NCBI RefSeq assembly: GCF_019802125.1
Contig: NZ_JAHVHT010000006.1
Location: 186,001-250,000, forward strand
DNA from: Tateyamaria omphalii
GTDB lineage: Bacteria; Pseudomonadota; Alphaproteobacteria; Rhodobacterales; Rhodobacteraceae
Direction: 5' to 3'
Length of the DNA: 64,000 nt
Position 1 is the first letter of the stretch. Every line of letters begins with the position of its first letter. The position numbers were made by a program, and so were the translations under genes. This document shows, in pieces, positions 8,984 through 17,969 of the stretch. The notes beneath the pieces were generated by a model. That model was not told the DNA's origin. It searched no databases and was given only the letters and a program-made list of their open reading frames with translations.

Positions 8984-10008
8984 TGTTCATCCGCTACGCA
9001 GCCTACCGGCTGCTGACGATGATTTTGACGTTGATCGTGGTGTCGATGTTGATCTTCATCATCATCAACCTGCCCCCGGGCGACTACCTGTCGAACCAGA
9101 TTGCCGAACTGCGCGCCACCGGTCAGGCCGAAGGGGTGGCAAAGGCGGAGTTCTTGCGCACCGAATACGCGCTCGACCGGCCGCTGTGGGAGCAATACCT
9201 GATCTGGGTGGGCGTGGCCCCCGGCCCGCAGGGGTTTTCCGGCCTGTTGCAGGGGGATTTCGGCTGGTCCTTTGAATTCGACGCCCCCGTGGCCGACATC
9301 GTGGGCGACGCGCTCTGGCTGACGGTGCTGGTGAACCTCGCCGCCGTGTTGTTCGTTTATATGGTCGCCCTGCCCCTTGGGGTTCTGGCCGCTGCCCGGT
9401 CGGCCACATGGGTCGACTACACCACCGCTTTTGTCGGCTATCTGGGCCTTGCCACACCGAACTTCCTGTTGGCGCTGATCCTGTTCTACTACGGCCACAA
9501 ATACCTTGGCCTGCCCATCGGCGGCCTGATGGCGCCGGAGTTCGAGGGCGAGCCAATGTCGCTCGCCAAAGTGCAGAGCGTTCTGATCCACTTGATCGTG
9601 CCCACCTTTGTCATCGGGACATCCGGTGCGGCCGCCATGATGCAGCGGCTGCGCGCGAACATGCTGGACGAGCTGTCGAAACCCTATGTCGAGACGGGCA
9701 TGGCGAAAGGCCTCGCCCCGTCGAAGCTGTTGACCAAGTACCCCCTGCGCATGGCCTTCAACCCCTTTGTCGCCGACATCGGCAACCTGCTGCCTGCAAT
9801 GGTTTCAGGGTCGGTTCTGGTCTCGGTGGTTCTGGGCTTGCAGACCATTGGCCCAGCGCTGCTGACCGCGTTGAAATCGCAGGACCAGTTCCTTGCAGCT
9901 TTTGTGCTGATGTTCGTGGCCCTGCTTACACTCATTGGCACCATGATCTCGGACCTGCTCTTGGTCCTGCTGGATCCACGCATCCGCTACGGCGCGCGGG
10001 AGGGATAG
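8980..10008 (+). CDS. ABC transporter permease (YejB/DppB-like)
   Basis: A 342-residue inner-membrane permease of the binding-protein-dependent type. The N-terminal membrane segment is LLTMILTLIVVSMLIFIIIN, followed by the periplasmic loop with the DRPLWEQYLIW pattern typical of DppB-like subunits. The conserved cytoplasmic loop (EAA-like) is YVETGMAKGLAPSKLLTKY. Its ATG overlaps the stop of the binding protein (ATGA), so translation is coupled. It forms the translocation pore with the next gene product. Confidence 0.9.
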   Translation: MMFIRYAAYRLLTMILTLIVVSMLIFIIINLPPGDYLSNQIAELRATGQAEGVAKAEFLRTEYALDRPLWEQYLIWVGVAPGPQGFSGLLQGDFGWSFEFDAPVADIVGDALWLTVLVNLAAVLFVYMVALPLGVLAAARSATWVDYTTAFVGYLGLATPNFLLALILFYYGHKYLGLPIGGLMAPEFEGEPMSLAKVQSVLIHLIVPTFVIGTSGAAAMMQRLRANMLDELSKPYVETGMAKGLAPSKLLTKYPLRMAFNPFVADIGNLLPAMVSGSVLVSVVLGLQTIGPALLTALKSQDQFLAAFVLMFVALLTLIGTMISDLLLVLLDPRIRYGAREG

Positions 10009-10012
10009 AGAC

Positions 10013-11167
10013 ATGAGCACCCTGCCCGACGGCCGCTTTATCGACGACGCCCCCTATGACCCCAACGTGGATCTGTCTGCGCCCGAACGGTCCGACATGG
10101 ATGCGCCCAACTGGGTGCTGGTCTGGCGCAAGTTCCGCAAGCACAAGCTGGGCCTGATCTCGGGCATCTTCCTGCTGCTTGCCTACATGGCGATCCCCTT
10201 TGCCGGGTTCATCTCGCCCTATACCCCCAACGAGCGCAGCGCCGATCACCTTTACCACCCGCCGCAGGCCATCAACTTCTGGCATGAGGGGGAGTTCATC
10301 GGGCCCTTTGTCTATCCGACCGTGGGCAGTGCCGATCTGGAGAACTTCCAGTGGGTGTATGAGACGGATACGACCCGGCCCATGCCGCTGCAGTTCTTCT
10401 GTAAGCGCACCGAGTATAAGCTGTTCTTCCTGATCCCCGCCGACCGTCACCTGTTCTGCGCGCCTGAGGGGGCGACGGTGTTCATCTTCGGCTCGGACCG
10501 ACTGGGGCGGGATGTGTTCTCGCGCATCTCCTACGGCGCGCAATTGTCGCTGACCGTGGGGCTGATTGGCATCACGGTGTCCTTCATCCTTGGCATCGGG
10601 TTCGGGGCCATCGCGGGTTATTTTGGCGGCTGGGTCGATTGGGTCGTGAACCGGGCGATTGAAATCCTGCGGTCCCTGCCGGAACTGCCCCTGTGGCTCG
10701 CCCTATCAGCGGCGGTGCCGTCGAATTGGGGGCCGGTGTCGGTCTTCTTCATAATCTCTATCATCCTCGGCCTGCTCGACTGGCCGGGGTTGGCCAGAGC
10801 GGTCCGAAGTAAGTTCCTCTCGTTGAGAGAGGAGGAATATGTGCGGGCAGCAGAGATGATGGGGGCGAAACCAAGCCGGGTCATCCGGCGGCACCTGCTG
10901 CCGAACTTCATGTCCCACCTGATCGCTTCGGCCACCCTGTCGATCCCCGCGATGATCTTGGGTGAAACGGCGCTCAGCTTCCTCGGCCTCGGCCTGCGCG
11001 CACCGGCGGTGTCCTGGGGCGTGATGCTGAACGACGCACAAAACCTCGCATCCATCGAGATCTATCCGTGGACGGCCATCCCGATGCTGCCGATCATCAT
11101 CGTCGTGCTGGCGTTCAATTTCCTCGGCGACGGGCTGCGCGACAGTCTCGACCCTTACAGTGACTAA
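10013..11167 (+). CDS. ABC transporter permease (YejE/DppC-like)
   Basis: A 384-residue second permease. The N-terminal cytoplasmic segment leads into KLGLISGIFLLLAYMAIPFA, then an unusually long periplasmic region up to FGSDRLGRDVFSRISYGA, the signature that starts the DppC-type core. The EAA loop is EEYVRAAEMMGAKPSRVIRR. The long loop (residues about 65-160) is characteristic of YejE-like members rather than of DppC. It is the last gene of the importer operon; a GC-rich hairpin follows at 11204-11220. Confidence 0.9.
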   Translation: MSTLPDGRFIDDAPYDPNVDLSAPERSDMDAPNWVLVWRKFRKHKLGLISGIFLLLAYMAIPFAGFISPYTPNERSADHLYHPPQAINFWHEGEFIGPFVYPTVGSADLENFQWVYETDTTRPMPLQFFCKRTEYKLFFLIPADRHLFCAPEGATVFIFGSDRLGRDVFSRISYGAQLSLTVGLIGITVSFILGIGFGAIAGYFGGWVDWVVNRAIEILRSLPELPLWLALSAAVPSNWGPVSVFFIISIILGLLDWPGLARAVRSKFLSLREEEYVRAAEMMGAKPSRVIRRHLLPNFMSHLIASATLSIPAMILGETALSFLGLGLRAPAVSWGVMLNDAQNLASIEIYPWTAIPMLPIIIVVLAFNFLGDGLRDSLDPYSD

Positions 11168-11176
11168 GCTCACATC

Positions 11177-11220
11177 TTCTTCTGACTGAAAATACGACGG
11201 GGTTTGGGGCAGAGCCCCAA
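11177..11220 (+). repeat. Dispersed 26-nt head plus hairpin element, copy 1 (terminator-like)
   Basis: A 26-nt segment (TTCTTCTGACTGAAAATACG... at 11177-11202) is followed by the hairpin TTGGGGC-AGA-GCCCCAA (11204-11220). The 26-nt head is identical at 29884-29909, and a diverged copy of the same design is at 51016-51059. Here it sits 10 bp after the last importer gene, so it may act as a transcription end signal, although no T-tract follows the stem. Confidence 0.7.
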
Positions 11221-11254
11221 TCAATAATGGTGTCGCCGCAAGGCGGCCTTTGGA

Positions 11255-13591
11255 TCAGCGGTCGTCGCCCGTCTCGGCCATCTCGTCCAGCAGCTCTCCC
11301 TCGATCGAAGCCTGCGCCGCGGCCGTGACAGCCTTGCGGTCCTCTTCGGTCAAATCCTCAGCCGCCTTGCCATCAGCCAGCCGCACCGTCACCTCGCGAT
11401 GGGCGAACTTGATCCCCTCGCGTTCAAAGAGCGCGCGGATTTCCTCGTAGACCTTCTTGCGCACCAGCCACTGATCGCCGGGCTTGGTCATGAACTTCAC
11501 GCGAATGATCATCGCGCTGTCCTGCATTTCGATCACGCCTTGTGACTTCAGGGGCTGGATGAAGTTTTCGCCAATCACCGGATCATCCAGCAACGCGACG
11601 CCCAGCTTCTTGATCAGTTTGCGCACCTGTTCGACGTCGGTGTCATAGGTCACGCGCAAGGGCAGTTTCATGATCACCCAGTCGCGCGAGTAGTTCGTCA
11701 GCACCTGGATCTCGCCAAAGGGGATCGTGTGCAGCGCGCCGAGGTGGTGGCGCAACTGAAAGCTGCGAACAGAGATGTTTTCGACCGTGCCCTTGACCCC
11801 GCCCACGTCGATGTACTCGCCCTTGCGGAAGGCGTCATCGAACAGAAAGAACGCACCAGAGAAGATGTCGCGCACCAGCGATTGCGAACCGAAGCCGATG
11901 GCAACGCCGACGATGCCTGCACCTGCAAAGAGCGGGCCGACATTCACACCCATCTCCATGAGCGCGATCAAAAGGATCGACAGGATGATCACGATCAGGA
12001 CGACATTGCGGAAGAGCGGCAGCAGTGTTGCCAGCCGCGAGGCGGAAGACCCGCCTCCTTCATCGCCCAATTCGGCTTCCTGCACATCGCCCTGCTCCTC
12101 GCGGATCTTGCCATCGATCCAGATGCGGAAGGCGTTGTAGGCGATGTAGCCGAGAAACAGGATCACGATGATGTCGAGCAATCGGTCCGACCAGCTGTCG
12201 CCCATCATCGACGTGTTCGGGCTCCAGATCGTGACGAAGGCATAGATGCCCGCGACAAAGGCCAGGATACCGGCCACCCGCTGCGCGAGCCCCTCGAACG
12301 TGGTGAGCCGGGGTCCGGGCGCCGGCCCCAGTGCTTCCGGTTCGGGCATGGTCGCGACGTCGGCCAAAGCGTTGTGTTCCCGAACCTGCCGCGCGCGGGC
12401 AAAGCTGCGTTCGATGAAGAAGTTGATGACACCGTAAACGACAAGGATCGTGGTCAGGATGCCCCAGGCAGCGGCAAGAAGCGGCACCCCCAACGGATCA
12501 CCGATCACCAGATGGTAGGTCTGATCGCCCCAGGCAAAGAGGAAATACAGGATCGCCAGCGGAACCCAGACCTTTGCCAGCGTGCGCAGCACCCAGGTCG
12601 CCTCGGTCGGTGCCTTGCCGTTCAGGATCGCACCGGTGATCGCCCGACCGTTGGCCGCAATCAGCGCGATGTTCATGAACATCACCAGCAGGCTGAGCAG
12701 CGAAAACAGGAAGACATAGACTTCGTTGTTCAGGCCCAGTTCCTCGATCCACACCCCAAAGAGGATGGCAAAGAAACCAAAGGCCGTAACTGCGGACAGC
12801 CACAAATGCAGCTTACGCGCATCGTAGTCGTCAAACAGCGGGATGCGGTATTGCGACAGGTAGGGCGACAAGATCATGCGCCACAGCCCTGCCATGACAC
12901 GCGCCAGGAAGTAGCCGATATTGATCAGAGTGACGGTAAACTGCATGGCCGTATCCTCGAGCGGGCCAAAGATCAGACCGCCAAGGATATAGGCCACCGC
13001 CATCGACACGAGTGTCCCGACCACGCCCATGAAGAAACGAAAGACGAGGAAGGGCATCTTCTCGACATAGCCGTCGGGCTTCGCGGCGATCCGCGCCACC
13101 ACAAAACGCTTGGCAATGCGTTTGCCGAATACCTGCGCCTCGAACACCATGCCGGCAGCAAACAGGGCCATGCTGATCAGCAGCGCCTGCACATAGGCAA
13201 AGATCGTTCCGTCCGGGCTGGTGGCGCGCAGGATGTAGATGACCTCGTTGAAGGCCACGGGCAGGTTGAGCAATCTGTCAACAAGCGCCGTGCGAAAGGC
13301 GACGGCGTCGTCCTGGATCGCCATCAGCGTGGTGCCACTGCCGGGCACCGCGTTCGGTTCCGGCGCTGGGTTCCCTTGCGTGACAACCCGACCATCGCTG
13401 TCGATCACGATCACGCTGACGCCATTTTCCGCCGCGGTTTCGATGGCATCTGACAAGTCCGTGTCGACGGTATCCGCAGACGAGGCACCGGGCAGCAAGC
13501 TGCCAAGCCCTTGGGCCATTGCAAACTGGGGACTGGCCAGCGTGACCAACAGCAGAACAAGCGCGAAAGCCCGAAGAAAAAGATGAGTCAT
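11255..13591 (-). CDS. Large MscS-family mechanosensitive channel
   Basis: A 778-residue protein with an N-terminal signal sequence (ALVLLLVTLASPQFAMA), a periplasmic segment, about ten membrane helices, and a C-terminal MscS core beginning near residue 540. The pore helix is GPLFAGAGIVGVAIGFGSQS, rich in alternating G and A as in MscS TM3. The beta domain begins FRKGEYIDVGGVKGTVENIS. The size and extra helices place it with the larger multi-helix MscS relatives (MscK/YbdG/YjeP-like), which release solutes on hypo-osmotic shock. It is monocistronic and divergent from the glycosyltransferase operon. Confidence 0.88.
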   Translation of the reverse strand: MTHLFLRAFALVLLLVTLASPQFAMAQGLGSLLPGASSADTVDTDLSDAIETAAENGVSVIVIDSDGRVVTQGNPAPEPNAVPGSGTTLMAIQDDAVAFRTALVDRLLNLPVAFNEVIYILRATSPDGTIFAYVQALLISMALFAAGMVFEAQVFGKRIAKRFVVARIAAKPDGYVEKMPFLVFRFFMGVVGTLVSMAVAYILGGLIFGPLEDTAMQFTVTLINIGYFLARVMAGLWRMILSPYLSQYRIPLFDDYDARKLHLWLSAVTAFGFFAILFGVWIEELGLNNEVYVFLFSLLSLLVMFMNIALIAANGRAITGAILNGKAPTEATWVLRTLAKVWVPLAILYFLFAWGDQTYHLVIGDPLGVPLLAAAWGILTTILVVYGVINFFIERSFARARQVREHNALADVATMPEPEALGPAPGPRLTTFEGLAQRVAGILAFVAGIYAFVTIWSPNTSMMGDSWSDRLLDIIVILFLGYIAYNAFRIWIDGKIREEQGDVQEAELGDEGGGSSASRLATLLPLFRNVVLIVIILSILLIALMEMGVNVGPLFAGAGIVGVAIGFGSQSLVRDIFSGAFFLFDDAFRKGEYIDVGGVKGTVENISVRSFQLRHHLGALHTIPFGEIQVLTNYSRDWVIMKLPLRVTYDTDVEQVRKLIKKLGVALLDDPVIGENFIQPLKSQGVIEMQDSAMIIRVKFMTKPGDQWLVRKKVYEEIRALFEREGIKFAHREVTVRLADGKAAEDLTEEDRKAVTAAAQASIEGELLDEMAETGDDR

Positions 13592-13710
13592 GAGAAAAGC
13601 CGTCGCACTGTCAGAGTGTACAAACGCTACGCGACCACACCGTTCATGACAATTGGCCTACCCAGAGTTGAACACTTGTGCTCGGCAAAGTAAGGCAAGG
13701 CTTGCAAACT

Positions 13711-13731
13711 GCGCTATATTTGCGATAGCGC
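13711..13731. promoter_or_regulatory. Palindrome in the divergent mscS / glycosyltransferase promoter region
   Basis: GCGCTAT-N7-ATAGCGC is a perfect 7-bp inverted repeat. It lies in the 277-bp region between the channel gene (start 13591, minus) and the first glycosyltransferase (start 13869, plus). This region has no credible gene: the open frame upstream of 13869 has no protein-like character. The palindrome is a candidate operator or transcript hairpin. Confidence 0.4.
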
Positions 13732-13868
13732 GAACACCCTTTGCGGTATCACGGCCTGATGTGGCCTTTGTGACCTTGGTGAACGGATACACTGTGCTAT
13801 ACGGCTCGGAAGGACTCTGGGCGCAGGATATGGCATCGTCTGCGCTGGGATGGGAAAAGACGACGACA

Positions 13869-15092
13869 ATGGGCCAATCCAAAACCTCTGTGACGATGTC
13901 CTGCGGCACCGGTACGGGCCGGGTCGTGCTTTACAGTCACGACACATTTGGCTTGGGTCATTTGCGGCGCAGCCGTGCGCTGGCCTCTGCGCTCACACAG
14001 TCCGGTGTTGCCGAAAGTGCCATCATCCTGACCGGCAGCCCGGTCGCGGGTCGCTTCACTTTTCCCCCGGCTGTCGACCACGTGCGTCTGCCCGGCGTCA
14101 AGAAACTGGCCGACGGCACCTATGCCAGCCAGACCGAAGGGATGGACATCGAGGCCACGACCGCACTGCGCTCCGCCCTGATCACCTCGACGATCGGGCA
14201 ATACGAACCCGACCTGCTGATCGTCGACAAGGAACCCACCGGCTTTCGTGGCGAGTTGACCGACACCCTGGAACGTCTGCGCCGTGACCGTCGGACGCGG
14301 ATCGTGCTTGGTTTGCGAGATGTTCTGGATGAACCCGACGTGCTGGCTGCGGAATGGGAGCGGAAGGGCGCAGTGGCAGCCGCCGAAGCGTTTTACGATG
14401 AGATCTGGGTCTACGGGATGCGGTCGGTCTATGATCCGACACAGGGCCTGCCCCTGTCGGATGATGTACGCGCCCGCACCGTCTGGACCGGGTACTTGCG
14501 CCGCAGCATCGTGGACGCCGCCGAGGTGCCCGATACCCCCTATATTCTGGTCACGCCCGGCGGTGGCGGAGACGGCGCGGCAATGGTGGATCTGGTTTTG
14601 TCTGCGTACGAGCAGGACCCGGCCCTCGGGCCACATGCTGTTCTCGTCTACGGCCCCTTCCTGTCGGGCGAAGTCCGCGAGAAATTCGAAAGACGGGTCG
14701 AGGCGCTTGGGGACCGGGTGACGTCCACGGGGTTCGACAGCAAGATCGAGCCGCTGTTTGCCGCGGCACAAGGCGTGATCTGCATGGGCGGCTACAACAC
14801 GTTCTGCGAGCTTTTGTCCTTTGATCAGCGCGCCGTCATCGTGCCTCGCACCGAGCCTCGGCTGGAACAGTGGATCCGGGCACACAGGGCCGAAGAGCTG
14901 GGCCTGGTCCGGAACCTCGACCGGTTCCGCGAGGGGCTGACGACCGACGCCATGGTCAACGCCATCCGCGCCCTGCCCTATCAAAAGCGCCCGTCCGAGG
15001 CGGGTGCCGATGGCCTGCTTGACGGGCTGGACGTGGTGATTGCGCGCGCCCGGGCGCTGATGCAGCACCCGTTGAACGACGCCGCCGAATGA
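13869..15092 (+). CDS. MurG-like (GT-B fold) predicted glycosyltransferase 1
   Basis: A 407-residue protein. After a short lead the glycine-rich N-terminal motif is YSHDTFGLGHLRRSRALASA, characteristic of COG4671-type predicted glycosyltransferases related to MurG. The C-terminal donor-binding half carries ILVTPGGGGDG and CMGGYNTFCELLSFDQRAVI, where the GGYNT segment corresponds to the nucleotide-sugar pocket. I chose ATG 13869 because residues encoded upstream do not look like protein and GGAAAAG lies about 10 nt before it. An internal ATG at 13896 is possible. It starts a seven-gene operon: its stop overlaps the next start (ATGA). Acceptor and donor sugars are unknown. Confidence 0.8.
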   Translation: MGQSKTSVTMSCGTGTGRVVLYSHDTFGLGHLRRSRALASALTQSGVAESAIILTGSPVAGRFTFPPAVDHVRLPGVKKLADGTYASQTEGMDIEATTALRSALITSTIGQYEPDLLIVDKEPTGFRGELTDTLERLRRDRRTRIVLGLRDVLDEPDVLAAEWERKGAVAAAEAFYDEIWVYGMRSVYDPTQGLPLSDDVRARTVWTGYLRRSIVDAAEVPDTPYILVTPGGGGDGAAMVDLVLSAYEQDPALGPHAVLVYGPFLSGEVREKFERRVEALGDRVTSTGFDSKIEPLFAAAQGVICMGGYNTFCELLSFDQRAVIVPRTEPRLEQWIRAHRAEELGLVRNLDRFREGLTTDAMVNAIRALPYQKRPSEAGADGLLDGLDVVIARARALMQHPLNDAAE

Positions 15093-16330
15093 CGCAAGCC
15101 ACACCTCGTCTTGCCATTGCGGTCAAGGGCTGGCCCCGCCTGTCCGAGACATTTATCGCGCAGGAACTCGTGGCTCTGGAGGAGGCGGGCATCGACTTTG
15201 CCATCTGGTCTCTCCGCCACCCTACGGAGGCCAAGAGGCACCCCCTGCACGAGAGGCTGAACGCGGAAGTACACTATCTGCCGGAATATCTGCACCAAGA
15301 ACCCGTGCGTGTCTTGCGTGGCATCCTGTCCGCACTGGGAAGGCAGGCGTTCTGGCCCGCATTTCGTGCCTTTCTGCGGGATCTGCGGCGGGACCGGACC
15401 CGCAACCGTGTGCGCCGTTTCGGGCAGGCCTGCGTGATGGCGCGGGAGCTTCCTGCCGGAACAACGGCGATCTACGCCCATTTCCTGCACACACCATCAT
15501 CAGTCGCGCGCTATGCCGCCGTGCTGCGCGGTGTACCCTGGTCCTTTTCGGCCCATGCCAAGGACATCTGGACCTCACCCGAGTGGGAACTGCGCGAGAA
15601 GCTGTCACCGGATGCCGCCGGAGCCACGTTCGGCGCGACCTGTACTGCCTTTGGCGCCGAACACCTGAACGCCCTGTCGACGGGTACCGAGGTGGATCTG
15701 GTCTATCACGGATTGGACCTGTCGCGTTTTCCAGACCCTCCAGCGCGCGGGGCGCGGGCCTCTGGCGATCCGTTTCGAATGCTGTCGGTGGGCCGTCTGG
15801 TCGAAAAGAAGGGGTTTGACCGGTTGCTCGAAGCCCTCGCGTTGCTGCCGTCTGACCTCGATTGGCACTGGACACATATTGGTGGCGGCGCTCTGAAACA
15901 CGAGCTGGCGGCACATGCGGCTCGTTTGGGGCTGACCCGGCGCGTCACATGGCGCGGTGCCTGTGACCAGCCCGAGGTCATCACGGCCATGCGCGCCTCG
16001 GATCTGTTCGTGTTGCCGAGCCGCGTGGCCGCCGACGGCGATCGTGATGGCCTGCCCAACGTGCTCATGGAAGCCGCGAGCCAAAAGCTCCCGATCCTCA
16101 GCACGCCCGTCTCCGCCATCCCCGAATTCATTGACACAGGCGTACACGGCATCCTGAGCGACGACGCCCCCGGCGCGCTGGCCCAGGCGATGGGCGCGGT
16201 CGCGGCTGACCCGGACCTTGGCCCGCGACTGGCAGATGCAGCTCACACACGGCTACATGCAGAATTCAGAATGCAGCCCGGCATAAACCATCTCGCCAAG
16301 CGACTGCGCGCCTTGATGGGGTCTCAATGA
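15089..16330 (+). CDS. Glycosyltransferase 2 (GT4-like, GT-B fold)
   Basis: A 413-residue GT4-type enzyme. The N-terminus (GWPRLSETFIAQELVALEEA) has the S-E-T-F-I pattern common in exopolysaccharide/colanic-acid-type GT4 proteins. The C-terminal Rossmann domain has FRMLSVGRLVEKKGFDRLLE, then DLFVLPSRVAADGDRDGLPN with the acidic E/D residues that bind the nucleotide sugar, followed by VLMEAASQKLPILSTPVSAI. Its start overlaps the end of glycosyltransferase 1 by 4 bp and its stop overlaps glycosyltransferase 3 by 4 bp. Sugar specificity is unknown. Confidence 0.82.
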   Translation: MTQATPRLAIAVKGWPRLSETFIAQELVALEEAGIDFAIWSLRHPTEAKRHPLHERLNAEVHYLPEYLHQEPVRVLRGILSALGRQAFWPAFRAFLRDLRRDRTRNRVRRFGQACVMARELPAGTTAIYAHFLHTPSSVARYAAVLRGVPWSFSAHAKDIWTSPEWELREKLSPDAAGATFGATCTAFGAEHLNALSTGTEVDLVYHGLDLSRFPDPPARGARASGDPFRMLSVGRLVEKKGFDRLLEALALLPSDLDWHWTHIGGGALKHELAAHAARLGLTRRVTWRGACDQPEVITAMRASDLFVLPSRVAADGDRDGLPNVLMEAASQKLPILSTPVSAIPEFIDTGVHGILSDDAPGALAQAMGAVAADPDLGPRLADAAHTRLHAEFRMQPGINHLAKRLRALMGSQ

Positions 16331-17394
16331 CCGTTGCCTTTTACGCCCCGCTCAAGGCACCGGACCATCCCGTGCCGTCAGGCGACAGGACCATGGCGCG
16401 GGCACTGATCCGCGCGCTGGAACATGCCGGCTTTGCCACGGCGATCCCGTCCGATGTGCGCATTTACGACGGGCGCGGCGACAGCCTGGTGCAAGCCGAT
16501 CTGACACGGCAGGCAAAGACCGAGGTCGCGCGCATCCTCGCCTTGCCGGACGCGCGCACATGGCGCTGTTGGCTGACCTATCACAACTACTATAAGGCCC
16601 CGGACCTGATCGGACCCGCCGTGGCGCAGGCTTTGGGACTGCCCTACATCCAGATCGAAAGCACCCGCGCGCGCAAGCGGCTGTCGGGTCCGTGGGCCGC
16701 ATTTGCAGCCGCTGCCGAGGCGGCAAGCGATCAGGCTCACACGATTTTCTACGTGACCGAACGCGATGCCGAGACGTTGCGCCGTGACGCACCCGACGGT
16801 CAGATCCTGACCCGTCTGCCCCCCTTTCTTCCGATCGAAACCTTGCCCAGCCCGTCGGATCACAGCGGTGCCATGCTGAGCGTCGGCATGATGCGCAACG
16901 GAGACAAGCTGGCCTCTTACGCGCTGATTGCGGATACCCTGGAACGGCTGGAACCGGGCCTCGACTGGCGGCTTGACATCGTGGGCGACGGCCCGGCGCA
17001 GGCCGAGGTCGTGCAACTCATGGCACCCTTCGGCGCACGCGTGAAGATGCTGGGTGCCCTGTCGACCGACGCTTTGCAACAACTGTACGCAAAGGCCCGC
17101 TTGCTGTTCTGGCCCGGCGTCAACGAAGCGTTCGGGTATGCCTATCTTGAAGCACAGGCGGCCGGGCTGCCCGTCGTGGCACAGGATCGACCCGGTGTGC
17201 GTGACGTGGTTGAGGGGGTGCAGCCCACTGTAACGGGCGGTCCCGACGCGATGGCGGCCCGGTTGAATGCATTGCTGACGCAGCCCGACCTCCACCACGC
17301 CGCGGCGGCGGACGCGCGGCAAAAGATGCAGGCGCATCATCTGCTGCCCGCGGCCGCTGACGCCCTGCGCACAGGGATCGGGGCGGCGATATGA
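16327..17394 (+). CDS. Glycosyltransferase 3 (GT4-like)
   Basis: A 355-residue protein beginning TVAFYAPLKAPDHPVPSGDR, a phosphate-binding style N-terminus seen in GT4 enzymes. Near residue 240 it shows LLFWPGVNEAFGYAYLEAQA, with the E-x7-E type donor motif, followed by GLPVVAQDRPGVRDVV. The N-terminal half is less typical and may define the acceptor. ATGA overlaps couple it to glycosyltransferase 2 upstream and to the histidine phosphatase downstream. No membrane segment is apparent, so it should act in the cytosol or peripherally on the membrane. Confidence 0.8.
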   Translation: MTVAFYAPLKAPDHPVPSGDRTMARALIRALEHAGFATAIPSDVRIYDGRGDSLVQADLTRQAKTEVARILALPDARTWRCWLTYHNYYKAPDLIGPAVAQALGLPYIQIESTRARKRLSGPWAAFAAAAEAASDQAHTIFYVTERDAETLRRDAPDGQILTRLPPFLPIETLPSPSDHSGAMLSVGMMRNGDKLASYALIADTLERLEPGLDWRLDIVGDGPAQAEVVQLMAPFGARVKMLGALSTDALQQLYAKARLLFWPGVNEAFGYAYLEAQAAGLPVVAQDRPGVRDVVEGVQPTVTGGPDAMAARLNALLTQPDLHHAAAADARQKMQAHHLLPAAADALRTGIGAAI

Positions 17395-17969
17395 TCCGGC
17401 TTGCCCTACTTCGTCACGGCCATACGGCCTGGAACCGCGAGGGGCGCCTGCAGGGGCGCAGCGACATTCCACTCGACGACGACGCGCGCACAGAACTGGG
17501 TGCGCTGTCGCTGCCAAAGGGCTGGCACGCTGCCGATTTGGTGTCGAGCCCCCTCACCCGTGCCGTGCAGACCGCCACACTGGTCGCCGGACATGCGCCC
17601 CGCATCGAACCCAGCCTGATCGAGATGAACTGGGGCACATTCGAAGGCCAGCACGGCGCCGAACTGGCCAAGGATCCCGCCAGCGGTTTCCGGCACATCG
17701 AGGATTGGGGCTGGGACTACTGCCCACCGGGTGGCGAACCCCCAAGCGCCTTGCGTGACCGGCTGATACCATGGGCGCGCGATCTCGAACGGGACACGGT
17801 CGCCATCTGCCATATCGGTACGATGCGTGTTCTGCTGGCCCTGGCCACGGGCTGGCAATTCGAGGGCCCGGCCCCCTTCCGGATCAAGCGCAACCGCCTG
17901 TTCATCCTGCATATCGATGGCGATACGCTCACCCTCGCCCCCGACGTGGAACGGCTGGAGCGGCGCTGA
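17391..17969 (+). CDS. Histidine phosphatase (phosphoglycerate mutase-like) family protein
   Basis: A 192-residue protein with the catalytic RHG motif at its start (LLRHGHTAWNREGRLQG) and the later conserved histidine in VAICHIGTMRVLLAL. It belongs to histidine phosphatase branch 1, which includes phosphoglycerate mutases, CobC and sugar-phosphate phosphatases. Within this glycosyltransferase operon a role in removing phosphate from a sugar or glycosyl-glycerate intermediate is plausible, by analogy with glucosyl- and mannosyl-glycerate synthesis, but that is inference. Its TGA shares a base with the next ATG (TGATG at 17967-17971). Confidence 0.82.
   Translation: MIRLALLRHGHTAWNREGRLQGRSDIPLDDDARTELGALSLPKGWHAADLVSSPLTRAVQTATLVAGHAPRIEPSLIEMNWGTFEGQHGAELAKDPASGFRHIEDWGWDYCPPGGEPPSALRDRLIPWARDLERDTVAICHIGTMRVLLALATGWQFEGPAPFRIKRNRLFILHIDGDTLTLAPDVERLERR

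Noticed and set aside
11729..13453. 574-codon plus-strand frame over the MscS gene
   Set aside because: Extremely rich in D, Q, R and H without hydrophobic core; antisense shadow of a membrane protein.
13653..13868. Longer start for the first glycosyltransferase
   Set aside because: Residues encoded there do not resemble protein, and the region includes the divergent promoter palindrome. ATG 13869 gives a proper fold start.
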